A stretch of 64,000 nucleotides of DNA from Viola odorata (lineage: Eukaryota; Streptophyta; Magnoliopsida; Malpighiales; Violaceae), in NCBI GenBank assembly GCA_963691705.1, contig OY829539.1, positions 47,094,327-47,158,326 of the forward strand, in the 5' to 3' direction. Shown here piece by piece: positions 9,989-23,107 of this stretch. The notes under the pieces were generated by a model. That model made no database searches and was not told the origin of the DNA. It saw only the letters and a list, made by a program, of their open reading frames with translations. Position 1 is the stretch's first letter, and each line of letters opens with the position of its first letter. A program made the translations under genes and the position numbers.

Positions 9989-12900
9989 ATGGCTTCTAAT
10001 TCAGATTCCACATCGCCCCAGTCATTTCGTATTCCTCTTACTTCCTGTAGAGAGCTGTTTACTTCCACGACTGCTGTTGTTTCCACTACAATGCAAGGAA
10101 CTCCTTCTGAACCAACGGATTTCCTCTTTAGGCCAACGATGGGAGCGATATCCTCCCAAGTGAGTGTTTCGCCTTTCCAGGTCGTAGGTTCTAGTTTCTT
10201 TACTCAATCCTCCGGGGGGAACTATGACGCACAAATCAAATAATACTTATGTAGACTCTTTGATAGCTTTACGCGCTCAGATAGAACATTTGACTGCATT
10301 AGCCACTGGATATACTCCTAATGTTTCTAGATCTCTGATTCCTTCTCATGTATTATTTACCCCGTCGATTATTACAGATCGACCTTTGTCACCTCGGCAA
10401 TATGAAAGCATGCCTTTGACTCTGTCTACAACAGTGGCTCCCGTCAGTCTTGCGCAACCAGCATCTAGACAATTGGAATCTTCAGTGCAGGTCATGCGTG
10501 AAGTTCCTGCAGTCACGAGCGGACAATGACGTAAGGGGGATAGAGATTATTGGGATGATAGGCGAGACGAGTTAGATAGGGATATATCCCCCCGACACGA
10601 TGACAGATCTAGCAGCAAAAGGTATCGAACCTGTTCACCAAGAAGTCACAGCCGGTCTCCTAGGCGATATCATACACCCGAGTATCAACGACATGGGCGT
10701 TATTTGGATGCTTCTCCTCCCCGTCATGCTCGAAGAATTCAAGAAAGTAATGCTTCCCACCCGTTTAGCTATCGCATACGGCATCACAGAGTCAACCGAC
10801 ATGTGAAACTCCCTACGGAGTCTTATGACAGCACGAAAGACCCCATCTCACACCTTAACATGGTAAAAGACTTCGTATAATTCCAAACTCATAGCGACTC
10901 AGCCTTGTGCTAGATTTTCGTGATGACACTGTCAGGGGTCGCGCGTCTTTGGTTTGAGGGACTCCCTGCCGGGTCGATTGACAGCTTCTCGCAGTTAGAA
11001 GCCAAGTTCAGAAGCCGGTTTAGTACGACAATTCCTATCAGGAAGTCTACTGCAGCTTTATTTGATATACGTAGGAAACCTCAAGAATCTTTAAAGGTTT
11101 TCCTTAGTCTCTTTGATCTCGAGATGTCATCGTTGATTTTACTGTGGAAGCGTTAAAGCGAAATTATTGCTATGGAAAATTGCGCGACACGTTAATGGTG
11201 GACCCTCCTATGACTCTGGACGCGTTAAGGTTGAAAGCTCATAACTATGTGAAGATGGAAGGGGAGGAAAGCAGGGACCGAGGTCAGGGTTCAACGCAGA
11301 GCACACCTGTAGCTCATGATTCACATGCAACATCTGATGCTCGCTACACCGATGATTACGCCCAGCGGAAGGATTATATCACTAGAGTGATGAACCGACA
11401 GAGAGGTAATTTTCCCAAAGGAAGGCCTAGAAATTCATCCGCCCCGCAACAGGCAGAACTACCCAAAGGCTGAGTTTATGATCCTGATCTTCCTTCTCTC
11501 ATACTCCCGAGAGCAGAAATCCTAGCGATTGTTCAACAACGGAAGTTGCCTATCCGTTATCCACCCCCTGTGAAACCAGGGGTAATCATGAGAGGAAGAG
11601 AAAATGCTTTTAGTAAGTTCCATAAAATGAAGGGACACCCTACCGAGTTATGCAGGGAATTGAAATTTGCGATAGAATGTCTAGTAGAAGAAGGTTATCT
11701 TGGAGAATTTGCTACCAAAGCTAAGGAAGAAGCTATGAGAAATCCAGTAAACAGAGTACAAGACGACAGGCAAATGCCCCAACACCCAACTGGGAATGAA
11801 AACGGCCCTACCGGAAGAGCTAAAGAGATGTTAACGGTTCATGATGAAAACATTCCCATCATTAACATTATAGCAGGGAGAACGCCATACCTTGATGAGC
11901 TTACACCAACGATATCTGCAACTGGAGACAAAAGAAAACGTGAAGACGTACAAAGAGAGGGTAATGAGATTTTCGCGTTAGATCAAATGGTATTATCCTT
12001 CTCGGAAGAAGATGAAAAAGGTGTCGTGTTCCCGCATAACGATGCGTTGGTAGTCACTCCCGTTATTAGCAATCATGGAGTTAGGAGAACTCTTGTTGAT
12101 AACGGTAGTGCGGTGAATTTATTCTCTCTAGAAGCCTACAATCTCATGAAACGGCCTGACTCCGAGCTAACGCCTTGTAAGAAACCAATAATAGGAGTAG
12201 ACGGAATCCCAATTCCTGTAATTGGAGTTACCCTTTTACCCGTATACTTCAGAGAGGATACCTCTAAAAGACAAGAAGAGCTGTTGTTCTTGGTGGTAGA
12301 CCTCACCTTGCCCTATAACGCTATACTTGGACGGCCATTTCTTAACCGCTTTGGTGCAGCAATTCTCAAAAACATTTGAAGTTGAAATACCCTTCTTGGG
12401 ACGGGGTGGTGTCGATAAGAGGTGATCAAAAGTTAGTAGTTGAATGCTATTTGCTCATGACACGAGGAAGTTGCGACAGATATGTCTATGTAACTGTAGA
12501 CCCTTTTGAACAGAAGGATGAAAAATGTACTCAGCCAGTAGACAAGATGATATCAATGGATGTAAACGGGGTACAAGGGGCGAGTTTCTTGGTCAGTGAG
12601 AAATTAAATCCAGAGGAAAGGGTGCAGTTGGCTCAATTATTAAATAAATGCAAAGGAGAATTTGCTTGGAAGCCTTCAGATATGCCAGGCATCGCTCGAG
12701 AAGTTGCAGAGCATCGACTTAATGTCGACCCTTGTGTGAGGCTTGTTCAGCAAAGGAGACACGTATTCTCGCCCGAGAAAGTAGAAGCTATAGAGAAGGA
12801 GATATCGAAACTCCTTGGAGCTGGTTTTATCCAAGAAGTTCAGTATCCTACGTGGCTAGCCAATCTTGTTCTCGTCCCAAAGCTTAACGGAGAGTGGCGT

Positions 12901-15831
12901 ATATGCATCGATTTCACCAATTTGAATGACGCCTATCCCAAAGACTGTTACCCGCTCCCCCGTATCGACCAGTTAGTCGACCGGACTGCCGGATATGCTT
13001 ATTTAAGCTCGTTAGACGCCAACTCGGGGTATCATCAGATCCCTATGGCTGTCAAAGATGAAGAGAAGACTGCGTTCATCACTCCCAGGGAGATGTACTG
13101 TTATAAAGCAATGCCGTTCGGGTTAAAAAATGCTGGGGCAACCTTCCAGCGTATGGCGAACAAAGTCTTCGAAAAGCAGATAGGGAGGAACTTGGAGGTT
13201 TACGTAGATCACCTGTTGGTCAAAAGCAGAAGCTTTGAAGATCATTTGACAGACTTGGAAGAAGTATTAAACGTAATGAAGAAATACCAAATGAAGTTAA
13301 ACCCCCGCAAATGCATGTTCGCGTTCCAAACAGGCAAATTCTTGGGGTATGTCGTCAGTCAGAGAGGTATTCAACCCAACCCGTCGAAGATCAAAGCCAT
13401 ACACGACATGGTATCTCCCCGAACCGTTAAGGAAGTTCAAAAGCTCACCGGGCGCGTTATTGCATTGGGACGATTTATCTCTAAACAAGGGGAAAAGTGT
13501 TTACCCTTCTTCAAAATCATACAGAAAAAGGCTCCTTTCGGATGGACAGAGGAGTGTGAAGAGGCGTTTGTCGCCTTAAAAACTTATCTCGCATCTGATT
13601 TGGTGTTGACAAGACCAGAGCCAGGTGATACATTATACTTGTATTTGGGTGTTCCTGATGAAGCAGTCAGCGCTGTCCTCGTAAAATATGACAACAGTGT
13701 TCATCTCCTGGTATTCTTTGTTAGCCATGTCCTGAAAGATGCAGAATTACGATATGCTCGAATTGAGAAGGTAGCGTTTGCGTTAGTACAAGCCACACGG
13801 AAGATGTCACGATATTTTCAATCCCATCTTGTTGTAGTACTCACTGACCAACCTTTGAAGTGAATCTTCAGAAGGCCGGAATCTTTCGGAAGGATGTTGA
13901 TTTGGGCTATTGAATTAGAACAATTAGGATTACAGTACAAAAAATGCCCATCTGTGAAGCCGCAAATTCTTGCGGATTTCATCGCCGAGTGCACCTTTAC
14001 GCCAGATACCTTGATGGATCTAACCGAGGAAGAAAGAGCAGACATGGATCTTCCGTTCCCTGAGACCTACACCGATTTATGGATTATTCGAGTAGATGGA
14101 GCAAAGAACCAAGACTCAGCTGGAGTAGGAATAGTAATAAATGGGCTAAGCGGTATACGGATGCGATATGACATCAGAATCTTACAGCCGTTGACTAACA
14201 ACGCTGCGGAATACGAGGCGTTATTGGTAGGACTCCGGATAGGGAGGAGTTTATCAACGAAGTCATACATGATGCTATAGAATTGGGAGATATACGACTC
14301 CTAGTATATGGAGACTCTAAACTAGTGGACTAGGTTCTAGGCAACTCCAAAGCAAAAGACCCAATCATGACGCAATATCTTGCCAAAGTAAAACGCGAAT
14401 TGACAGAAATGAGAAAATATGGCATACAAGTGAGTATCGAGCACGTCCCTAGAGAAGAAAATGCCGACGCAGATATCTTCGCCAAGATAGCGGCGGACCC
14501 TGACACGTTCATACCTGCCGATGTATATTATGAAGAAATATCCATGCCTTCCTTCATGGAAGAACAAACATCATTGTGTGTAGAGACCAAGCAAGATTGG
14601 CGTATCCCCGTAATAAAATTTCTCAAGCATGAAGAATTGCCTGCGGATAACGAGGAAAAGAAGAAAGTATTGAAACGCGCGACACGATGCACGTACTAAT
14701 GATGGCGAAGTGATCCGAAAATGTTTTTCATACCCTGCCGTAAAGTGTATAACAGAACAAGAAGGCCTCCATACCCTGCGAGAGATTCACGAAGGAATCT
14801 GTGGCATGCACGTATCGGGTGGCACGTTAGCCGTACAAGTTTCAGGACAGGTTTCTATTGGCCCATTATCCGCAGAGATTGCGAGAACTTTGTCAAAACT
14901 TGCAAGAAATGACAAGAGTTTGCTAAAATCCCTCGAAGACCTGCTACAGAGATCTTTGAAATCATAGCTCCTTGTCCTTTTGCTAAATGGGGGATTGACA
15001 TCCTGGGTCCTTTCTCGAAAGCGAGATCTCAATTGAAGTTTGTGGTCATAGCAGTGGACTATTTTATAAAGTGGGCCGAGACAGAAGCGGTAGCCGTTGT
15101 CACAACGGAGAGAATATGGCGTTTCTTCAAACATCAAATCATTATGCGATTCGGCATACCGCGCGTATTAATTAGTGATAACGGGTCACAATTCACTAGT
15201 CAGTTCTTCAGAGACCAATGCTTAGAGTTTTAAATCGAGTAAAGATTCTCTTCAGTAGCCCACCCACAAACTAACGGCCTCGCAGAAATAACTAATAGAA
15301 GTATCCTCAGCGGCATCAAGAAAAATTTAGAAGGCACAAAGATGAAGTGGGCTGACGAATTACCATGTGATGTGGGCATACCGAACGACCGTCAAGACTA
15401 GTACAGGAGAAACTCCCTTCGCATTGGCGTTTGGCACAGAAGCTGTCACGCCAGTGGAAATAGGGACCCTAAGTTTACGGGTTGCGTATTATAAAGAGGA
15501 ATTGAATGAAGAAAGACTACGAGCCAACCTCGATGCTTTGCCGGAGCTACAAGAAACAACCACCCTGAAAATGCTGCATTACAAAAGGAAGATGGAACAA
15601 TACCACAACAGACGCGTCAAGGAGTATTTGCTCAAGGCAGGAGATTTAGTTCTCAGAGATACGCGAGCAGCTGGACAACGCATGAGGAAGATCAGTCCCA
15701 ACTAGGAAGGACCTTATCGCGTGACTCACGTCATCGGGAAAGGAGCATATCACCTTGAAACACTTGATGGTACACCCTTGTTAAACTCCTGGAATATAGC
15801 TCGCTTAAAATTATATCATGCTAGAATTTAA
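9989..15831 (+). pseudogene. Decayed gag-pol of element A
   Basis: All parts of a Tat Gag-Pol can be followed at protein level against D. Gag starts MASNSDSTSP (9989) and shifts frame near 10230. The core Gag domain is broken by stops near 10878 and 10912 and by a deletion near 11130. The protease keeps VDNGSAVN (about 12100). The longest piece, 12376-13863, is reverse transcriptase and the first RNase H. Its catalytic motif reads YVDH (13201-13212) instead of YVDD, so it is dead even apart from the frame damage. The second, plant Tat-specific RNase H (VDGAKNQ...AAEYEALL) follows at about 14080-14280. Integrase pieces follow (14710-15705) and the frame ends at 15831. At least ten stops or shifts are visible, many of them CAG or CGA changed to TAG or TGA. 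Confidence 0.88.
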
Positions 15832-16094
15832 AAATATTTTGAAAGCCACGGTTTAACGATTACATTATACTGTGCTTTAATAAGTAAATATAAAATATCT
15901 TTGTGCATTTTGTATCCAATAACGCGCAGATAATGAAGGGTGGTAGGAGTAAAAAATCCTCTCTGTGACAATCGTGCCAACACAGACGGCTTGCTAAGGC
16001 TAAGCACGCCCCAGGCCGATCGTTGAAATAAAAGGTAAAAGAAAAATTCCAGTAGTAACCAGAGGAGAATGCCTGGTGAAGTATAGACTGGAAT
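15832..16094 (+). other. Element A, non-coding stretch after pol
   Basis: The start of the 3' untranslated part of A. No gene was recognised, and the open minus-strand frames here are not conserved in D. Confidence 0.5.
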
Positions 16095-16282
16095 AACAAA
16101 GTAATGCCCCGACAAGGCTAGATTCAGCAAAGTCAAACGATAAAGTAACGCCTCAAAGTAATGCCCTGACTTTGCTGAATAATAAAGTAATGCCCCGGCG
16201 AGGCCGGATTCAGCAAAGTCGAACGATAAAGTAATGCCTCAAAGTAATGCCCAGCGAGGCCGGATTCAACGAGGCTGAATGA
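16095..16282 (+). repeat. Tandem repeat, about 75-80 bp unit, element A
   Basis: Two to three copies of a unit containing AAAGTAATGCCCCGACAAGG and GATTCAGCAAAGTC. Copies differ by point changes and small indels, e.g. GACAAGGC against GGCGAGGC. Confidence 0.75.
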
Positions 16283-16560
16283 TCTCCCTAGCAACATCAA
16301 AGGGATGGCGTTAATCTATCCTCCCTAACAACATCAAAGGGATTCTATCCTCCCTAACAACATCAAAGGGATGGTGTTGATCTATCCTCCCTAGCAACAT
16401 CAAAGTGATGGCGTTAATCTATCCTCCCTAGCAACATCAAAGGGATGGCGTTGATCTATCCTCCCTAGCAATATCAAAGGGATGGCGTTAATCTATCCTC
16501 CCTAGCAACATCAAAGGTATGACATTAATCAATTCCCCAAGCAACATCAAAGGGATGACG
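16283..16560 (+). repeat. Tandem repeat, about 37-bp unit, element A
   Basis: About eight copies of a unit built on CTCCCTAGCAACATCAAAGG followed by GATGGCGTTAATCTATC. One copy is shortened and the last copies are more diverged. Tandem repeats between pol and the 3' LTR are common in the Tat/Ogre lineage; D has a different short tandem repeat in the same position. Confidence 0.88.
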
Positions 16561-17406
16561 ATAAGGTTGTTTTCAGGAATTTTTTCCCCTGTACCGTTAA
16601 AGGGGTGTCAGCTATACAATATGTAGGAATTAATTCCTAACTCTCGCTAAAGAGAAATGTAAGGAAAAATATTGTAAGGAATCCTATCTCAGCAAACGCT
16701 ATATGATTTGGTTAAAAATATCTACTTCCAACCAGGCATTGATAGTCAAAAGAGAGATACCCTTCTCTGAGATATATGCGTAAATGCATCGTATGAATCA
16801 ATTTGTTATGTCTTCCTCAAAAGGAGATGATATCAAGGCTCATTGTTATAGATGATTCAGGGAGGAGAACCGTCTATCGAAGCGATTATTCGATATGGTA
16901 AACTTATCGCCAGCATAAGGATTTGTCTACTGAAATATCCTTTCATCTTAACGACATGTCTTCAAAAGGATATTATCTTATCGTATCTGAATATCTTCAA
17001 AGGCAAAAATATTTTAACACCTCCACGAGCGACGAGTTATCTCAAAATTATGGCGCTAAGGTCGCGACGATTAAATCTTTGAATAAGGTATGATGATTAT
17101 AATATTTTGATTTTAATACTATCACTAATTATATTGTGACAGAAACATTGCGAAGTGAGATTAACAAGTGAAATTCCAAAAAATGGAGCAATAACTGCCC
17201 AAAATCGTAATGCCATTACAAAAGATTCCAAATATCCTCAAGGGAAGGGTAAAAAGCGTGCCAGCAACAAAAAACAAGAAGAGTTGAAACATAACGCTTA
17301 TGGAGGAGCAGCCGCATCACCTCTTTCTTGCTCAGGGACCTTACTTGTATAGAAATTCTCGTCGGATATATTCTTGGCCTTCTCCGAATATACCCGAGAA
17401 AGGTCG
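16561..17406 (+). other. Element A, stretch between tandem repeats and antisense gene
   Basis: No coding sequence was recognised. Because it lies past the stop of the antisense gene at 17407 it probably contains that gene's 3' end, but no clear polyadenylation signal was picked out. Confidence 0.4.
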
Positions 17407-19633
17407 TCAATTCAGAGGTTTTCTGTCCTGTAGCATTGCATGAAAGCATCCGCCATAAGTCCTGCTCCCTCCCCCATGTACCAACGACACTTCTGAAGAC
17501 AGGCTAAGCTCCGTGGATAACTCCACATTTCTACGCCTTTTCGCCTCTAACTCGGCGTTAAGAGCAATGTTTTTGGCCTCTTCTTCAGAAAGACGTTTCT
17601 CTAGAGTGACTCCTTTCTACTTCTCACCATCCAGGGTGAGTCTGGCTTCTTCCGTTTCCTTTTTGGCATCCTCTGTTTCCTTCTTGACAGTTGCCAGAGC
17701 GTCTGATATCCCTTGACGCTCGCTCGTCAATTTGTCTATCTCCCCTTGATTTTTCGCAGCTATCTTCACGTTATCCTCATCCCAATAATGAAGATTGTAA
17801 AATGAAGAGAATAACCGAGAACGGATGAAATTTATGCACTCTTGATGATTTTTAGCCAAAAACACACCCCTTTCCCTTGATGCGACATGACACGAGCCGC
17901 CAAAAGGGAGGAAGAGGTGAGGGCATTGTCATCACCTTCAGCCCCTGAAATCTGGAAGGCTTCCTCCCGTAAGGCACCCAAATTAACTTGGTGGGTAACA
18001 GGCCTAGAAGGAGCGAACACACTTAAACTGACCATAACATCAGAAGCGGCGTTGTCCCTTTCCTCAGGAGGTGGAGACACAGGAACAAGAAACAAAGTAG
18101 TCGGAGAAGGAGGGTGATTAGAGGAACCTCACATTTCAGGTACAAAAGACCTAGGTGCAGCGAACACTTCAAAATCGGGGCCCATCACATCTGAAGAAAA
18201 ACCCATAGGGATGGAGGAAGAGTGAAGAGGAGAGGACTTAACAAAAGGATAAAAATCACCATCAACATTAGTACCCCTAGATGAGTCATAAAACGGACCG
18301 CCTTCTAAAGAAGCTCTTAGGGAAGAGTTAACACTGGATGACGTCTGACCGGCTGGGTTACTCTGACGGTCATATCGAGCCTTCTTTTGACGATTCTCGA
18401 GAAAATTTGAGAAGTTCATATTCTCGTTAGGAGGGGAACGAGAGAGAACAGTACTGGTTTCCTAAAGAAATGAAAACGCACTAAGAAGATAGTAAGGGAA
18501 TAGAAGAAAATGGTATGGACAAAGAGTGAAAGTACCTGAGCAGATGCAGAAACTAGGGGAATTCTTGTGGGAGCCGTATCAGCAACTGTCACCTCTGAAG
18601 AAGTAGCACCCTGAGAAAGAGCAGAACGTACGCCGCCTATGTTTCTACTTCTCTTTTTTCTCACAAAGCGTACTCGTGAGGAAGACGCTTGAGCAGTGTC
18701 AAGGGCGGCAGCAGCCTCTTGAGAAGGCGGTTGGACTAAATTAACAGTGATAGTCCCTCCTTCAGTAGGTGAAACAACAGTAGCAGCGACAGCTTGTTCT
18801 CTTTTCTGTTGGGCTCTTCTTCTTTTTCTTCTTATATATTCTGGTTCCTAATCGGGCGGACGCACTACATATTCACAAAATAACATCAGTGTTAGTATTT
18901 CTTTGAAATATAAAGAAAATGGGTTAAATACTCACCAATAGTACACGCGTGAATATCCATCCCATTGGCCAGATCACGGGTATCGACACTAAAGTCCAGT
19001 TAGAGCAGTTTCTGTAACCAGCCATCCTCTAGAGAAGAAAGTGGTTTTCTACTACCCCAGGATCCATCCTTAATCTCATGGTTACAACCCGTCCTCCACC
19101 AGGGACTGGGTAGATTAACAACAAAAAATCTCTTTCCAACCGGCAATGGAAGACTCAACGTGCATGAGTTTCCAAGTGAACGGTTTTAATGACTCATCGT
19201 CATAACGGGGTGCTATCGCTATCACCCCTCTGCGGGAATACAGTTGAAAAAGATTTTGAAGGAATAGAATAGAAGGAGACTCGATCCGTTTAAACCTACA
19301 TAATGCTATGAAAGCATAGACAATGCAGAACGCGTTGGGACTCAGCTGGGCTGGGTTCAAGTCAAACTGGGTTAACAGTTGTTCTACTAGTGGATCGAGA
19401 GGAAGCCGGAACCCATAATTGAACATTTTGGCATATAATATCCTACTGTTATTGGGTAATTCGCTGTTAAGGCGAAAAGACTCAGAAGCAATCCAAATCG
19501 TACAACCGGCAGGAAATTTTGCATTGAATTCATCTAATCCTTACTGAAGCATGGGCAAAGAATAAAGAGAAGTTGGGGTGTTTTCAATCTTTTCTTCTCC
19601 AATGGCTTTTTTAGAACGACGGGTTCTTGCCAT
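17407..19633 (-). pseudogene. Antisense extra gene of element A (copy of D unit iv)
   Basis: The minus strand carries a three-exon gene matching D unit iv. It starts ATG 19633 (MARTRRSKK, against MAKTRRSESK in D). Exon 1 runs to 18936, a 71-nt intron follows (donor GTGAGT at 18935, acceptor TAG ending 18865), exon 2 is 18864-18536, a 74-nt intron follows (GTACTT...TTTAG), and exon 3 starts at 18461. The conserved core MFNYGFRLPLDP...LNPAQLSPNAF (about 19426-19115) resembles the Pfam 'putative gypsy type transposon' domain. The C-terminal third is Lys/Glu-rich and coiled-coil-like. An in-frame TAA near 19543, a shift near 19120 and a TAG near 17617 break it. The end at 17407 is approximate. 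Function is unknown. Confidence 0.75.
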
Positions 19634-20311
19634 GATTGAACACATAAGAGAAGTTAGAAAGAGAAAGAGAAACAATTGTACCTTCATCAAGAAATGCTAG
19701 AAATCCCAGACAAAGGAGAAAGAACAATGCAAGTTGCTTTTGGGAATGGTATTGTGTAGGAAAAGAGATAAAAAAGAAAAAAGGAGGCGCGGAGAATGAT
19801 ATATATAACCCTAAAAAGGTTAAGAGAAGCGACCAGTGAGCAATCGACACATGGCAGGGTGGCGTGTTAGAAAGACACGACACGCGCTAGGGATATAACC
19901 TTTGAAAAGGGGAGGACGTTTCAGTTCTTGTTACTCCCTAGGGGGCGTTTGCTTCAAACGCCTCCCAAAAATAAAGACACGTACCCTTTCTCATCATGAC
20001 TTCTTCGATCACATTAATGAGGGGATCTCTAGCATTTAATGCTCTAAAAAGCAGTGCCAACTTTTAACATGTGATCTCTAAGAAAGCTCGAGATCACGCC
20101 AACGATAACGCTATAAGAGCGAGCAGGCGTTAATAGACATGATCAGCGTTAACAACAAAATACACCAAGACTCAAGATCTACGAGAAGAAAATAACGATT
20201 TCGCAGCATACGCGTTATTACAAATAAATAACGTTAAGTGGTTTTATGTTACAACCTTTGGAAAAGTAAAGGAAAAATAAACGAGGATTAAATCAAGATT
20301 GAGACAAAGAT
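19634..20311 (-). other. Spacer between the two antisense genes of element A
   Basis: Holds the promoter side of the gene starting at 19633 and the 3' side of the gene at 20312. Short blocks such as GCATTTAATGCTC also occur in the equivalent D spacer (44918-44935). No further gene was seen. Confidence 0.5.
19800..19807 (-). promoter_or_regulatory. TATA box of the antisense gene in element A
   Basis: On the minus strand the sequence reads AGGGTTATATATATC about 174 nt before the ATG. D unit iv has AGGGTTATAAACCC 170 nt before its ATG. The conserved context and spacing support a real promoter. Confidence 0.65.
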
Positions 20312-21360
20312 CTATAAGTCCCTGGTGGCATCTAGATCGTCCGATAATGGGAATCGTCGAGCGCCATTGCTATCACCTGCGTCTTCCTCCTCTGAAGAAA
20401 GCTGGCCTTCTTTACTTCCATCAATTTTATCCATCATTGCAGAGGTATAATCGGCAATCTTAGCTGGATCGAAAGAACTACTCCTATGGTAATCTGCAAA
20501 ACCAGTGTTAAAGGCCTGCATGGCCTTCTTCTTCCACCACTCTATCTTTAACAGAACCTTGGCAAGCTCCTCGTCTCGAGCTAGTATTTCTTCATGAAGA
20601 AGAAAGTTCTTCTTCCTTTCTGTCATTAAGTCTGCCTCTAAAACCTCGACTTTTGCTTTCCCTTTGGATTTCTCACTACTCAACTCCTTTTGCATTTTGT
20701 TTTGGAGTTGGATTATCAATTTCATTTGGCTTAACACTCGATCAAGTTGTGCCTTTTGAGCACACATCGCGTTGGAAAAATTCTGCAATTGGTTGTCATA
20801 AGCCTCGACAGCATAGTCCAGATAACGGAAGTCGTCTAAAGAATCATTCATGATGCGCGCATATCGAGCCTTTTGAGAAAGTTGTAGAAACTTTTCTCTT
20901 TCTTCCGAGAGACTCATCATCTTGCTTATCAAAGATGGCGTTAATTCATCTCCCGAGAAAGGGTTTAACACCCCTACGGCGCGAAGGCCATTAATTCCAA
21001 GCCCTGTCAAATCTAGCCGGTAGGATGAAACTCCCTTAGGGCCTTGAGAAGAGAGATGACCATTAAGGCCAGGGAAGAAGCTTTATCACCTGCTCCAGTA
21101 ACAGAAGTGAAAAATAATCATTGAAGGGCCTTGGGCAATGACTTAGGAGGTGGACTCACATGGGAAGTCGCTGTCACCACATCTGGAATACAACAAGAAA
21201 TATGAGAGTCGGGGGTGTTAATCGGCAGAAGCAAATCTGCTGTTAATGGAACTTCAGTGGTAGTTGGAGGAACGACAGTTGTCGCCTCCGCAACCTTGGT
21301 CGATTGAGAAGAACTTGCCACAGTAGAAATGTCAACCCTTACGGTAGGGACCTCGCCAGT
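20312..21360 (-). pseudogene. Antisense extra gene of element A (copy of D unit iii), 3' part
   Basis: Encodes the C-terminal part of a protein homologous to D unit iii. The shared blocks include GLRAVGVLNPFS, EKFLQLSQKAR and the coiled-coil SSEKSKGKAKVEVLEADL...LAKVLLKIEWWKKK (20312-21010). A less conserved Ser/Thr/Pro-rich part lies at 21118-21360. Athila element B cuts the gene at 21360. The continuation is at 58138-58366, where VDSDSEEMDT matches IDSDSESMDT of D. At least one stop and one shift break it. Function unknown; nuclear or structural roles cannot be told apart from sequence. Confidence 0.72.
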
Positions 21361-23053
21361 TGATAGCATGTTTTTATGCATGATTTTCCCTTCATTTTCT
21401 CACCCATTTAAGGCATGATTCTGCTAATTTACCCTTATTTTCATTACTATTGCAGATCTAGGCCTAAAAAGGGAGTTTATGCAAAAATATACGTTTTTGG
21501 TGCATTTTGAGTGAATTCGAGCTTCAAGACCAAAGTCGAGGTCCCGAGTACAAAGCAACGTTCAAGGTCCCGAATCGGATTCTCCATTCGGGCCCCCGAA
21601 GGGCAAAGATTGGCATGTCCACGTGTCCTCTTGCCAAAGCGCCCATGTGATCCCTCTAACACTGTTCTGACACTCTGCACTGATCACCAAATACCTACCG
21701 CTCTGACCATTTCAACCCTTGAGCCCAATCCAGACCTGCCAAAGCTGGAAAAACCAGACAGCTTTATGCTTTTTCAGCTTTGTGCTTTAGGGAGCATAGA
21801 TCCATTATAGTAGGCTTTCAATTAATGCGTTTTGTCCCTAGTTTAGCTGAAGATATTTTTGTTCTTGGAGCTTCAGCTTATAAGGAGCATCCAAGGAGTA
21901 GTTTAGGACATCTCTCACTTCATAATATAATTTTAGAATCATTAGAACTAGTTTTCCCTTAGACTTCTCTCTAGTTTCTCTCTCTAGTTCTTGTTAGCAT
22001 CTTCAACCTTGCCGCCGGGCTTCAAACGGATTTTTAGTAACAAAGTCTTCTTTTCGTAATCTATTTAGTTACTTGTTATGCTCTCTTTAATTATTAATTG
22101 TTCATCCTCAAGCATGAGTAGCTAAATCCTTAGTTCTTAGCAAGGGTGATTCAAGGGTTGCAAGGGCAGATTCGAGGCTTTAATGTGCTTAATATATTCT
22201 TGATGCCATATTCAATTACTTGTTGTGTTAAATTACATCTTCGTATGAAATAATCTGAGGCTTGATCAACTGATTATTATTTTGTGTGCATGCTGCCATC
22301 TTTATGATGAATACGGAAGGAAAATTGCATGGAACAAGTAGGAATCTGTTTAGTCTTGACTGTGTCGAAGTGGTCTCGAATAGATAGGGCGAGTAGTTGA
22401 TTAGGGCGAGGTCACGAGCCTGACAAATTGAGGGACTTTTAGCTCTAGATCTGTCTTTTCTTATCTTCATGGGCAGTTTGAGTATGACCCTCCCGCATTC
22501 GTGCCTGGAGGGATGGCAAACTGTCAAGACTACCTCATATGTGGAAACGGGGGGTAGTTTCTCTTAAGAGAAAAGTAGGGGACATCCGAGGAATCTGGTC
22601 CCTATGTCATTTCTATGATGTCTTGAATAGAATATCCTTGTGCTGATGACGATCGAGCCCCCGAATGCAACCCAAGAATGCCTTTGCTAAGATCCTTCTC
22701 TATCTGATTATTTGTGTTTATTTCACTCTCTGTTTTGCTATCTTGACTTGTTCACTGATTTGCTATATTTTTCCTTTCGGGACCCCGAATTGACAACTCA
22801 AGGTCCCGAATACTGCTTTCTTAGTTATAAATTGTTAGCTCCCAATCTCTCTTAGCTGACTTGTTTAGCCAAGTAAACCCCCCCCCCCCCCCCCCCCCGA
22901 GTGTTACTTTACGTGCTTTTGTCCTGTGATTTCATTCAAGACTTTGAATCAGTCTCTCACAATCCCTGTGTTCGACCCTGACTACCACTGTACATATTAT
23001 CCATTATGCACACGCTTTTCAGGCACTATAAATCTCTATTTGACTGACGATCA
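21361..23053 (+). repeat. 5' LTR of element B
   Basis: 1693 bp. Contains a 21-base C run (22878-22898) that is interrupted in the 3' LTR and contracted in E, so it is unstable. It has a single copy of an 18-bp unit that is tandemly doubled in the 3' LTR and in E. Confidence 0.92.
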
Positions 23054-23056
23054 AAT

Positions 23057-23074
23057 TGGCGCAGTTGCCGGGGA
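23057..23074 (+). promoter_or_regulatory. Primer binding site of element B
   Basis: TGGCGCAGTTGCCGGGGA starts 3 nt after the LTR. It differs by one base from the TGGCGCCGTTGCCGGGGA site usual in Athila elements. Confidence 0.8.
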
Positions 23075-23107
23075 TTGTTTCAAGACTGATTTATTTTTCT
23101 TGTTTGT

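Larger units (their letters stand above)
9431..21360 (+). mobile_element. Element A, first segment: old Tat-lineage Ty3/gypsy element
   Basis: The order is a 5' LTR (9431-9900), a primer site, decayed gag-pol (9989-15831), tandem repeats, and two antisense genes (17407-19633 and from 20312). The order and sequence match element D, which gives the lineage. Athila element B is inserted at 21360/58133 with TSD CCAGT. A resumes at 58138 and is cut again at 58366 by element E, so its 3' LTR lies outside the window and its TSD cannot be checked (left flank ATATG). Many stops and frameshifts make A the oldest layer. Confidence 0.88.

Noticed and set aside
16283..16560. Regular repeats as a CRISPR array
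   Set aside because: The units are contiguous tandem copies without unique spacers, inside element A.
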